DNA of 27,259 bases, taken from G020354785 sp964580815 (GTDB lineage Bacteria; Bacteroidota; Bacteroidia; Bacteroidales; UBA10428). How positions within the stretch are numbered: position 1 is the stretch's first letter; the number at the start of each line of letters is the position of its first letter. The position numbers and the translations under genes were made by a program. Below the pieces are notes generated by a model. That model searched no databases and was not told where the DNA came from. It saw only the letters and a list, made by a program, of their open reading frames with translations. The stretch lies in assembly GCA_964580815.1 (NCBI GenBank), contig CAZOLY010000027.1:1-27259 (forward strand), in the 5' to 3' direction. Below are positions 15,927-23,550 of the stretch, in pieces.

Positions 15927-17201
15927 ATGACTGAGGAATTTCTGCATTATATATGGAAATATTCATTATTTGAAAAAGATAATCTTTATGCAGATACCGG
16001 CGACAAAATTGAAATACTTACTCCGGGTGAGCATAATACAAATGCAGGTCCTGATTTTTTTAATTCAACAATAAGGATAGACAATACTAAATGGGCAGGA
16101 AATGTGGAGATTCATATCAACTCCTCTGACTGGATAAAACATAATCATAGAAATGACAAATCATATGACAATGTTATTCTTCATGCCGTATTGAACAATG
16201 ATCGGATGGTAAAACGTACCAACGGGGAACCCATTCCAACTGTTGAGCTAAGGTTCAACAGATCTGTCTATAATGTATATTCAAAACTTATCTCCAGTGA
16301 ACTATGGATCCCTTGCCAGAATGAGATTGGCAAAATAGATGAATTCACTTTGAACTGCTGGTTGAACGCTTTATCAATAGAAAGACTTGAATCGAAAACA
16401 CGCGCAGTTTATTCTACACTTGAAACAACAAGAAATAACTGGGAAGAAACATTTTATATTCATCTCGCAAGAAACTTCGGTTTTAATGTGAATTCCCTGC
16501 CTTTTGAAATGCTTGCCAAGTCTTTGCCTCTCAAATACCTGCTAAAGCACAAAAATAGTCTCACCCAGATAGAAGCACTTTTATTCGGACAAGCCGGACT
16601 TTTAAATGATAATTTTGATGAGGATGATTATCACCGGAAATTAAAAAACGAATATAAATTCCTGCATAGGAAGTTCCAGCTTAACCCTCTCAACCATAGC
16701 ATATGGAGATTTTTAAGACTACGCCCGAGAAATTTCCCTACCATCAGGATAGCACAATTTGCTGCCCTTATTTATAATTCAACCGGATTATTTTCAAAAA
16801 TTATCGGGTGCGAATCAATATCACAATTAAAACAATACTTTAATATAGAAACATCCGGATATTGGAATAATCATTACATATTCGGAAAGGAATCCGAAGA
16901 AAAAACAAAATATATAGGAAAGTATGCATTTCAAATAATCGTTATTAATACCATAGTGCCTGTTTTATTTGCCTATGGCAGGTATAACGGTAAAATAAAT
17001 TTAAAAGAAAGAGCGCTGAATTTTTTAACAGAAATTCCCGCTGAAAACAATAGTATTATCAGAAAATGGGCTAAATTGGGAGTAATTTCAGAAAGTGCAT
17101 TTTATTCTCAGGCATTATTACAACTAAAGAACAAGTATTGTTGTTTTAAAGAATGCCTGAAATGCCAGATCGGCAGTAAAATAATTTCAACTGCAGAATA
17201 A
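15927..17201 (+). CDS. DUF2851 family protein
   Basis: This 424-residue protein belongs to a family found mostly in Bacteroidota, with no established function. The conserved N-terminus is MTEEFLHYIWKYSLF, followed by the family hallmark GEHNTNAGPDFFNSTIRI and WAGNVEIHINSSDWIKHNH (about 40-80). This acidic/His-rich arrangement resembles a nuclease-like fold, but I cannot verify that. The C-terminus holds four Cys within CCFKECLKCQIGSK, a possible metal site. The frame is open from an ATG at 15876, but homologous sequence begins at the ATG at 15927, which I use. It directly abuts the channel gene (next base is its ATG), so the two are probably translationally coupled. Confidence 0.88.
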   Translation: MTEEFLHYIWKYSLFEKDNLYADTGDKIEILTPGEHNTNAGPDFFNSTIRIDNTKWAGNVEIHINSSDWIKHNHRNDKSYDNVILHAVLNNDRMVKRTNGEPIPTVELRFNRSVYNVYSKLISSELWIPCQNEIGKIDEFTLNCWLNALSIERLESKTRAVYSTLETTRNNWEETFYIHLARNFGFNVNSLPFEMLAKSLPLKYLLKHKNSLTQIEALLFGQAGLLNDNFDEDDYHRKLKNEYKFLHRKFQLNPLNHSIWRFLRLRPRNFPTIRIAQFAALIYNSTGLFSKIIGCESISQLKQYFNIETSGYWNNHYIFGKESEEKTKYIGKYAFQIIVINTIVPVLFAYGRYNGKINLKERALNFLTEIPAENNSIIRKWAKLGVISESAFYSQALLQLKNKYCCFKECLKCQIGSKIISTAE

Positions 17202-18224
17202 ATGAAAAGGGAAAGTATAAAAAGTGCATATGTCGCCGCTACATTGCTGTTAAGTGCAATTTCCATGGGTGTTATCGGCTATATTATAATCGAAGGATGG
17301 TCCTTTTCAAAGGCTTTCTACATGACAATAATCACTATCGCTACTGTAGGATTCAAAGAAGTTGAACCGCTATCGGTAGCAGGAATGTATTTTACAACCT
17401 TTCTTATTATTACCAGTTTTGGTATATTTGCCTATGCCGTAACAACATTTATCCGGTATGTTATTGACGGAACATTCCGACATATATTTAAAGATACAAG
17501 GGTGAAAAGAAAAATAAAAAGACTAAAAGACCACATAATAGTATGCGGATTTGGGAGAAATGGCAAACAGGTTGTCCGTGAACTATTAGAACACCAGGCG
17601 CCGTTAATAATCATTGAAAATAATGAACAGACCATGGAAGTTATTCTTGATGACCCGAATCTGTTATATGTTCATGGCGATGCCACAAAAGATGAAGTGC
17701 TCCAGATGTGCCAGATTAATGAAGCCAAAGCTTTGATAACAACCCTGCCCGTGGATGCAGATAATTTATTGGTTGTACTTACTGCGCGTGAAATGAATCC
17801 CTCCCTTACAATAATTAGCCGTGCCTCTGACGAACATTCCGATTCCAAGCTCAGAAGAGCAGGCGCAAATAATATTATTATGCCCGATAAAATAGGTGGT
17901 ACACGCATGGCAAAATTAGTTACCCAGCCTGACATTGTCGAGTTCCTGGATTTTATTATGTTGCAGAGCTCCGAAAATATGGCCCTTGAAGAAATATCCT
18001 GTAAAAATATAGCTTCCTGTTTTAATGGGAAAACTATCAGGGAACTGGATGTAAGAAACGAGTCAGGTGCCAATATTATCGGGCTAAGAAGGGAAGATCG
18101 CTCATATATTATTAATCCTATACCCGAAATAGTACTTACCTCAAATGATAAAATATTCGTACTGGGCACGAAAAACCAGATAACAAAACTAAAAGATCTG
18201 TTATATAAGGGTGTTGTTGCTTAA
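17202..18224 (+). CDS. Two-TM potassium channel with RCK (TrkA-N/TrkA-C) domains
   Basis: This 340-residue inner-membrane channel subunit has TM1 at about 10-30, a pore helix and filter at about 38-54, and TM2 at about 58-85. An RCK/TrkA-N Rossmann domain covers about 110-230 (HIIVCGFGRNGKQVV) and a TrkA-C domain about 255-337. This is the MthK/Kch-type layout, in which ligand binding to RCK opens the pore. The selectivity filter reads T48-V-G-F-K-E53, where the classic sequence is TVGYGD, so K replaces the second glycine and E replaces D. The protein has no Trk/Ktr-type repeats, so it is a channel and not a transporter regulator. It is the last gene of the purM run and starts on the base after the DUF2851 stop codon. 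Confidence 0.92.
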   Translation: MKRESIKSAYVAATLLLSAISMGVIGYIIIEGWSFSKAFYMTIITIATVGFKEVEPLSVAGMYFTTFLIITSFGIFAYAVTTFIRYVIDGTFRHIFKDTRVKRKIKRLKDHIIVCGFGRNGKQVVRELLEHQAPLIIIENNEQTMEVILDDPNLLYVHGDATKDEVLQMCQINEAKALITTLPVDADNLLVVLTAREMNPSLTIISRASDEHSDSKLRRAGANNIIMPDKIGGTRMAKLVTQPDIVEFLDFIMLQSSENMALEEISCKNIASCFNGKTIRELDVRNESGANIIGLRREDRSYIINPIPEIVLTSNDKIFVLGTKNQITKLKDLLYKGVVA

Positions 18225-18245
18225 TTAACTTTTTTGCCAAACATA

Positions 18246-18275
18246 TTGATTTATAAAAAAAAATCAATACTTTTG
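18246..18275 (+). promoter_or_regulatory. Bacteroidota promoter for rpsO
   Basis: TTG at 18246-18248 and TACTTTTG at 18268-18275 are 19 nt apart, a good fit to the -33/-7 consensus. The start codon of rpsO is 35 nt downstream at 18311. Confidence 0.6.
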
Positions 18276-18310
18276 CATTTCTAATTTTTAAGCTATTTAA
18301 AGTTATTAGA

Positions 18311-18580
18311 ATGTATTTAACAACTGAAAAGAAAAGAAACCTTTTTAAAAAATATGGAAAATCCGAAACCGATACCGGGTCCCCGGAGAGTCAAGTAGCC
18401 TTATTTACTCACCGTATTGAACATCTTACAAATCACCTTAAAAAGAACGATAAAGACTTCAGTACACAGCGGGCATTATTAAAACTTGTCGGAAAACGCA
18501 GAAGGTTACTCGATTATCTGAAGAATATAGATATCACAAGGTACAGGGAAATTCTAAAAGTATTAAATCTTCGTAAATAA
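18311..18580 (+). CDS. rpsO: 30S ribosomal protein S15
   Basis: This 89-residue protein has the standard S15 length. Conserved segments are DTGSPESQVALFTHRIEHLTNHL with the S15 signature GSPESQVA, then GKRRRLLDYLKNIDITRY. S15 binds 16S rRNA helix h22 early in assembly and helps form bridge B4. It has its own promoter and is followed by a short hairpin terminator and then pnp. The rpsO-pnp order is widely conserved, and in other bacteria the two share transcripts. Confidence 0.98.
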   Translation: MYLTTEKKRNLFKKYGKSETDTGSPESQVALFTHRIEHLTNHLKKNDKDFSTQRALLKLVGKRRRLLDYLKNIDITRYREILKVLNLRK

Positions 18581-18607
18581 AAAGGCAATTCGCGAGTTGC
18601 CTTTTTT
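18579..18607 (+). terminator. Intrinsic terminator between rpsO and pnp
   Basis: The stem AAAGGCAA (18581-18588) pairs with TTGCCTTT (18597-18604), with an 8-nt loop TTCGCGAG and a T tract to 18607. The stop codon of rpsO is immediately upstream. It should separate rpsO from pnp, fitting the separate pnp promoter. Confidence 0.75.
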
Positions 18608-18633
18608 CATTTATAAAAGAAAGGATACTTTAG

Positions 18634-18641
18634 TATATTTG
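18634..18641 (+). promoter_or_regulatory. Bacteroidota -7 box for pnp
   Basis: TATATTTG fits TAnnTTTG and lies 20 nt before the pnp ATG (18662), downstream of the rpsO terminator. The -33 element is unclear. Confidence 0.5.
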
Positions 18642-18661
18642 CATTTAAATTAAATAAAAAT

Positions 18662-20788
18662 ATGAATAAATCATTTGAAAAGAAAATAGACCTTGGCGAT
18701 GGAAGATCTATAACAATAGAGACAGGAAAGGTAGCCCGGCAAGCCGATGGAGCCGTTATGCTAAGAACAGGAAACACTATGCTTCTGGCATCGGTTGTTT
18801 CTGCAAAAGAACTAAAAGAATATAATGATTTTATGCCCCTTCAGGTAGAATACAGGGAAAAATTTGCTGCTATAGGCAGGTTCCCCGGTGGCTTTCTTAA
18901 AAGAGAATCAAGACCAAGCGACTATGAAATATTAATTGCGCGGCTCGTGGATCGTACGCTGCGCCCTCTTTTCCCCGATGATTTTCATTCGGAAACCTTT
19001 GTAAACATATATCTTCTCTCGGCAGAAAAAGAAACCATGCCTGATGCACTGGCCGGACTGGCAGCTTCGGCAGCCCTCACAGTATCGGATATCCCATTTA
19101 AAGGGCCCATTTCAGAAGTGAGAGTCGCGAAGATCGATGGAAAACTTAAAATCAATCCGACTTTTACCGAGACAAAAACTGCAGATATTGATATTATCGT
19201 TGGTGCTACACTGGATAATATTATTATGGTCGAGGGAGAGATGAACGAGGTTTCGGAAGCTGAAATGCTGGAAGCAATTAAATTCGCTCATGAAGAAATT
19301 AAAAAACACTGCAAAGCACAGATGGAGTTTGCTAAAGAAGTAAAAAGTACGAAAAAAAGAGAATACCCCCATGATGAGAATGACGAAGAACTTTGGAAAC
19401 TGGTATGGGATCAGGCATATGATAAGGTATACAAAATAGCAAAAAATACACCTGTTAAACGCGATCGACATAATGCATATGATAACCTTATCAAGGAATT
19501 AATTGATGCACACGGCGACGAAGATGAAGCGAGGGAATTTATTATTAAAACATGTTTCCAGGAGGTTGAAAAAGAAGCAGTAAGAACGTTGATATTAAAA
19601 GATAATGTCAGGGTTGACGGGAGGAATATGGATGAAATAAGACCTATCTGGGGTGAAGTGGACTACCTGCCTGCAGCACATGGGTCCTCGATATTTACAA
19701 GGGGTGAAACCCAGTCAATTGCTACGGTTACACTTGGAACAAAACTGGATGAAAAAGTTATTGATGAAGTATTAATTCAGGGTTCTGATAAATTTGTGCT
19801 GCACTATAATTTCCCCCCTTTCTCAACCGGGGAAGCTAGGCCAATCCGGGGTTTGAGCAGAAGGGAAATAGGACACGGTAACCTCGCGCATCGCGCCCTG
19901 AAAAGGATGATCCCTGAAGATAATCCTTATGCTATACGTGTTGTCTCAGATATACTTGAATCAAACGGTTCCTCCTCAATGGCCACAGTATGTGCAGGCA
20001 CACTTGCCCTCATGGATGCCGGGGTCAAAATAAAGAAGCCCGTATCAGGAATAGCTATGGGACTCATTACCGAAAATAAATCAGGCAAATATGTAATTTT
20101 ATCGGATATCCTGGGCGATGAAGATCACCTGGGTGACATGGATTTTAAGGTGACAGGCACAAAAGACGGTATTACAGCAACACAGATGGATATAAAAGTA
20201 GAGGGCCTTTCATACGATATATTGAGTGAGGCACTTGAACAAGCCAAAATCGGACGGCTGAAAATCCTGGAGAAACTGGCTGAAATTATACCTGAACCCA
20301 GAGAAGATTATAAACCCCATGTGCCAAGAATTGTGCAGTTGACTATTCCCAAAGATATGATCGGTGCCCTGATTGGCACAGGAGGTAAAATTATTCAAAA
20401 AATACAGGAGGATACGGATTCTACAATATTAATAGAAGAAGTTGACCGTGTCGGCATCGTTGATGTCTATGCCGTGGACAAGAAATCAATTGACGCTGCA
20501 GTCAAAAGAATAAAAGAAATTGTCGAACTCCCCGAAGTGGGAAAAATTTATAAAGGACTGGTAAAGTCAATTACGGGTTTCGGAGCTTTTGTCGAATTTA
20601 TGCCCGGGAAAGAAGGACTGCTCCACATCTCTGAAATTGAATGGAGAAGAATAAATACTGTGGATGAAGTTTTGAAAGCCGGACAGGAAGTCGAAGTGAA
20701 ACTTATAGATATAGATCAGAAAAACGGTTACTTCAGGCTGTCTAGAAAAGTATTGCTACCCAGGCCCGAAGGAAAGGACAGAAAGTAA
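18662..20788 (+). CDS. pnp: Polyribonucleotide nucleotidyltransferase (PNPase)
   Basis: This 708-residue 3'-5' phosphorolytic exoribonuclease degrades mRNA to nucleoside diphosphates and can add tails in reverse. Two RNase PH-like domains lie at about 1-225 and 310-545, joined by a helical linker. The second has the catalytic block DILGDEDHLGDMDFK (D486, D492). A KH domain (about 555-620, loop GTGG at 572-575) and an S1 domain (about 625-697, KGLVKSITGFGAFVEF) complete the RNA-binding tail. Length and order are normal. It ends 4 nt from a convergent lipoprotein gene. Confidence 0.98.
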   Translation: MNKSFEKKIDLGDGRSITIETGKVARQADGAVMLRTGNTMLLASVVSAKELKEYNDFMPLQVEYREKFAAIGRFPGGFLKRESRPSDYEILIARLVDRTLRPLFPDDFHSETFVNIYLLSAEKETMPDALAGLAASAALTVSDIPFKGPISEVRVAKIDGKLKINPTFTETKTADIDIIVGATLDNIIMVEGEMNEVSEAEMLEAIKFAHEEIKKHCKAQMEFAKEVKSTKKREYPHDENDEELWKLVWDQAYDKVYKIAKNTPVKRDRHNAYDNLIKELIDAHGDEDEAREFIIKTCFQEVEKEAVRTLILKDNVRVDGRNMDEIRPIWGEVDYLPAAHGSSIFTRGETQSIATVTLGTKLDEKVIDEVLIQGSDKFVLHYNFPPFSTGEARPIRGLSRREIGHGNLAHRALKRMIPEDNPYAIRVVSDILESNGSSSMATVCAGTLALMDAGVKIKKPVSGIAMGLITENKSGKYVILSDILGDEDHLGDMDFKVTGTKDGITATQMDIKVEGLSYDILSEALEQAKIGRLKILEKLAEIIPEPREDYKPHVPRIVQLTIPKDMIGALIGTGGKIIQKIQEDTDSTILIEEVDRVGIVDVYAVDKKSIDAAVKRIKEIVELPEVGKIYKGLVKSITGFGAFVEFMPGKEGLLHISEIEWRRINTVDEVLKAGQEVEVKLIDIDQKNGYFRLSRKVLLPRPEGKDRK

Positions 20789-20792
20789 TATC

Positions 20793-21299
20793 TTAATTAA
20801 AGGAGATATCAAAAGTTGATTCAATATTGCTTTGATTGTCTGCCCTGTCAATAATGTAGAAATCAAATTTTAACGTGTCATAATCCGAAATAAGTTCTTT
20901 ATAATAACTGAATTTTACTTTTATCTCTCCTTTCAGGGTCTTATTCTGGCCGACACGATCCATTTTATCGTCATGCTTAATCCAGAAAGCTAAAGTATCC
21001 AGTTCATCGTTTCTTATATAATCACCTTCAAACTTCTCATAGGGAATTATAAAAACATTTTTGGGATCAATTGAATCATAGGGATCATCATAAAGACCAA
21101 TATCACCATCACCATCAATAAATGTGAATAACAATACACAGGCCTTAACTTCTATAGGCTCATCGCCAATAGTATCATAGCTGTCAGCTACCGTAAAATC
21201 CTTAAATCCTATTGACGGTACAGGATCAGCAGGTTCAATTTTTTCACAGGCAACAGCTATAAAACAGCTGATCGTAACAAGTATAACATTCCTTAACAT
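20793..21299 (-). CDS. Small lipoprotein with an Asp-rich loop
   Basis: This 168-residue protein has a lipoprotein signal peptide (MLRNVILVTISCFIAVAC), with C18 predicted to be lipidated. The mature part is acidic and beta-rich. It carries FIDGDGDIGLYDD (about 59-71), a calcium-loop-like Asp motif seen in many uncharacterised Bacteroidota lipoproteins. A second acidic patch (YDSIDPKN) follows. I recognise no named family. The residue after the cysteine is Glu. This may favour outer-membrane sorting, but the K/D/E surface-export motif is not clear. It lies 35 nt downstream of der and is probably the last gene of the DUF5686-era-der unit. Confidence 0.75.
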   Translation of the reverse strand: MLRNVILVTISCFIAVACEKIEPADPVPSIGFKDFTVADSYDTIGDEPIEVKACVLLFTFIDGDGDIGLYDDPYDSIDPKNVFIIPYEKFEGDYIRNDELDTLAFWIKHDDKMDRVGQNKTLKGEIKVKFSYYKELISDYDTLKFDFYIIDRADNQSNIESTFDISFN

Positions 21300-21334
21300 A
21301 ATTAATCCCGTTATATCATTTTATAAAAGCTAAG

Positions 21335-22639
21335 TTACTTCTTTCTGAAAAAAATCTGGACAGGTACACCTGTAAAATTAAAATATTCCCTCAACTTATT
21401 CTCTAAATACCTCTTATACGGTTCTCTAACATATTGGGGTAGATTGCAAAAAAAAGCAAATGAGGGAGTCTTTGTCGGCAGCTGTGTTACATATTTAATT
21501 TTCACAAACTTCCCTTTTACTGATGGCGGCGGATAATTTTCCACTATTTCTGGAAGCAACTTGTTTAACTTTGATGTCGGTATCCGCTGTTTCCTGTTCT
21601 CATATACTTCGGCTGCCGTTTCAAGTACTTTATGTACCCTCTGTTTGGTTATTGCCGAAGTGAAAATTACAGGGACATCCTTAAACGGAGCGATCTTTTC
21701 TTTTATCCTTTCTGTAAAGTTCCTTGCAGTGTCAGTATTTTTTTCTGCCAGATCCCATTTATTTACAAGGATTACCACTCCCTTATTGTTTCTCTTCACG
21801 AGGTTAAAAATATTCACATCCTGTGATTCTATGCCGCGTGTCGCATCTATCATTAACAAACATACATCTGAGCTTTCAACCGTCCTTATTGAACGCATCA
21901 CGGAATAGAACTCAACATCTTCAGATACTTTCCCTTTTTTACGTAATCCGGCTGTGTCAACAAGATAAAAATCGTGCTTATATTTTTTATATCTTGTATA
22001 TATCGAATCTCTTGTTGTGCCTGAAATCGGAGTGACAATATTCCGCTCTTCCCCTATAAGAGTATTAATAAGAGATGATTTCCCGACATTTGGCCTGCCA
22101 ATTATCGCAAATCTGGGCAGCTCCATTTCCTCTTCACTACGCTTACCGGAAAAGGAAGCAACCACATCGTCAAGCAAATCACCTGTGCCGCTGCCGCTGA
22201 CCGAAGAAACCATGTATAATTCTCCCAGTCCCAGTGAATAAAATGCATTTGCCTCATATTGCCTTTCCTGGTTATCGACTTTGTTCACAACCAGAAAAAC
22301 TTTCTTGTTAACTTTTCTTAACATAGCAGCAATAGCCTCATCCAAATCAGTAATATCTCCCGTAACATCGACAATAAACAGGATTACGTCTGCTTCATCT
22401 ATTGCCAGGTGAACCTGTTTCCTAATCTCTTCCTCAAATATATCGGTACTGCTGCTGACATATCCGCCCGTATCAATTACCGAAAACTCTATCCCGTTCC
22501 AGACCGACTTGCCGTAGTTCCTGTCACGTGTTACGCCACTCGTTACATCAACAATAGCATCCCTGCTCTCCGTCAGCCTGTTAAACAGAGTAGATTTCCC
22601 TACATTGGGCCTTCCTACTATTGCCACTATATTTGCCAT
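21335..22639 (-). CDS. der: Ribosome-associated GTPase Der (EngA)
   Basis: This 434-residue GTPase has two tandem G domains and a C-terminal KH-like domain (about 355-434). G domain 1 shows GRPNVGKST (9-17), DTGGY (56-60) and NKVD (119-122). G domain 2 shows GRPNVGKSS (181-189), DTAGLRKKG (228-236) and NKWD (293-296). Der acts in maturation of the 50S subunit. All G motifs are intact. It follows era by 10 nt, and both are on the minus strand. Confidence 0.98.
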   Translation of the reverse strand: MANIVAIVGRPNVGKSTLFNRLTESRDAIVDVTSGVTRDRNYGKSVWNGIEFSVIDTGGYVSSSTDIFEEEIRKQVHLAIDEADVILFIVDVTGDITDLDEAIAAMLRKVNKKVFLVVNKVDNQERQYEANAFYSLGLGELYMVSSVSGSGTGDLLDDVVASFSGKRSEEEMELPRFAIIGRPNVGKSSLINTLIGEERNIVTPISGTTRDSIYTRYKKYKHDFYLVDTAGLRKKGKVSEDVEFYSVMRSIRTVESSDVCLLMIDATRGIESQDVNIFNLVKRNNKGVVILVNKWDLAEKNTDTARNFTERIKEKIAPFKDVPVIFTSAITKQRVHKVLETAAEVYENRKQRIPTSKLNKLLPEIVENYPPPSVKGKFVKIKYVTQLPTKTPSFAFFCNLPQYVREPYKRYLENKLREYFNFTGVPVQIFFRKK

Positions 22640-22649
22640 AAAATAACTT

Positions 22650-23528
22650 TTACCTGTATCCGAAACCCCTTAACTGCCTTTCCTTATTTCTCCAGTCCTT
22701 ACTTACTTTTACAAATAATTCCAGATATACTTTTTTAGCCATGAATTTTTCAATATCCAGGCGTGCCTCCATACCCACCTTTTTTAATGCCTCCCCCCTG
22801 TGTCCAATAATTATTCCTTTCTGACTGTCACGCAATACATATATTATGGCCCTTATTTTCACCAGCTTATCGCTTTCTTTAAAAGATTCTATTTCGACCT
22901 GGACAGAATAGGGAATTTCCTGGTGATAATTGAGTATTAGTTTTTCCCTGATTATTTCCGATACAAAAAATCTCTCAGGCCTGTCGGTCAATGTATCCTT
23001 AGGATAATAGGGAGGACCTTCAGGCAGCAATTCCAATATTGTGTCAAAAATTTTATTAATGTTGAATTTTAATAATGCTGATGCGGGTATAATTTCAGCT
23101 TCGGGCAATATTTTTTCCCATTCCGCTGCCAGCTGGTTTACTGCCTCCTGGGTAAGCAGATCAATTTTATTTATAATGAGAAGAACAGGTATATTTTTAT
23201 TCCTGAATCTGTTCAGTAAGTCCTTATTTTCACCTGCTTTCTCCGCAACATCCGTAACATAAATAACAAGATCAGCATCAACAGTAGCCGATGACACTGA
23301 TTTCATCATTAACTCATGCAACTTGTACCTTGGCTCCAGGATGCCGGGAGTATCTGAAAATACTATCTGAAAATTATCACCGCTGACTATTCCCATTATC
23401 CTGTGTCTGGTAGTCTGGGCCTTCGAGGTAATAATTGCCAGCTTCTCCCCTACAAGTTCATTCATAAGGGTTGATTTTCCGACATTCGGACTCCCAAGAA
23501 TATTTACAAATCCCGATTTATGTGACAT
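22650..23528 (-). CDS. era: GTPase Era
   Basis: This 292-residue GTPase binds the 3' end of 16S rRNA during 30S maturation. The G domain shows GSPNVGKSTLMNEL (12-25), DTPGILEP and NKID. A C-terminal KH domain follows, with IIIGHRGEALKKVG and the final ELFVKVSKDWRNKE characteristic of Era. The start ATG at 23528 gives the usual N-terminus MSHKSGFVNI. It sits 22 nt after the DUF5686 gene and 10 nt before der. Confidence 0.98.
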   Translation of the reverse strand: MSHKSGFVNILGSPNVGKSTLMNELVGEKLAIITSKAQTTRHRIMGIVSGDNFQIVFSDTPGILEPRYKLHELMMKSVSSATVDADLVIYVTDVAEKAGENKDLLNRFRNKNIPVLLIINKIDLLTQEAVNQLAAEWEKILPEAEIIPASALLKFNINKIFDTILELLPEGPPYYPKDTLTDRPERFFVSEIIREKLILNYHQEIPYSVQVEIESFKESDKLVKIRAIIYVLRDSQKGIIIGHRGEALKKVGMEARLDIEKFMAKKVYLELFVKVSKDWRNKERQLRGFGYR

Positions 23529-23550
23529 AAGCAGTAAAAATGTACCGTTT

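Noticed and set aside
21561..22738. Antisense open frames opposite der and era
   Set aside because: They are shadows of GTPase coding sequence, with no promoter or conserved motif.
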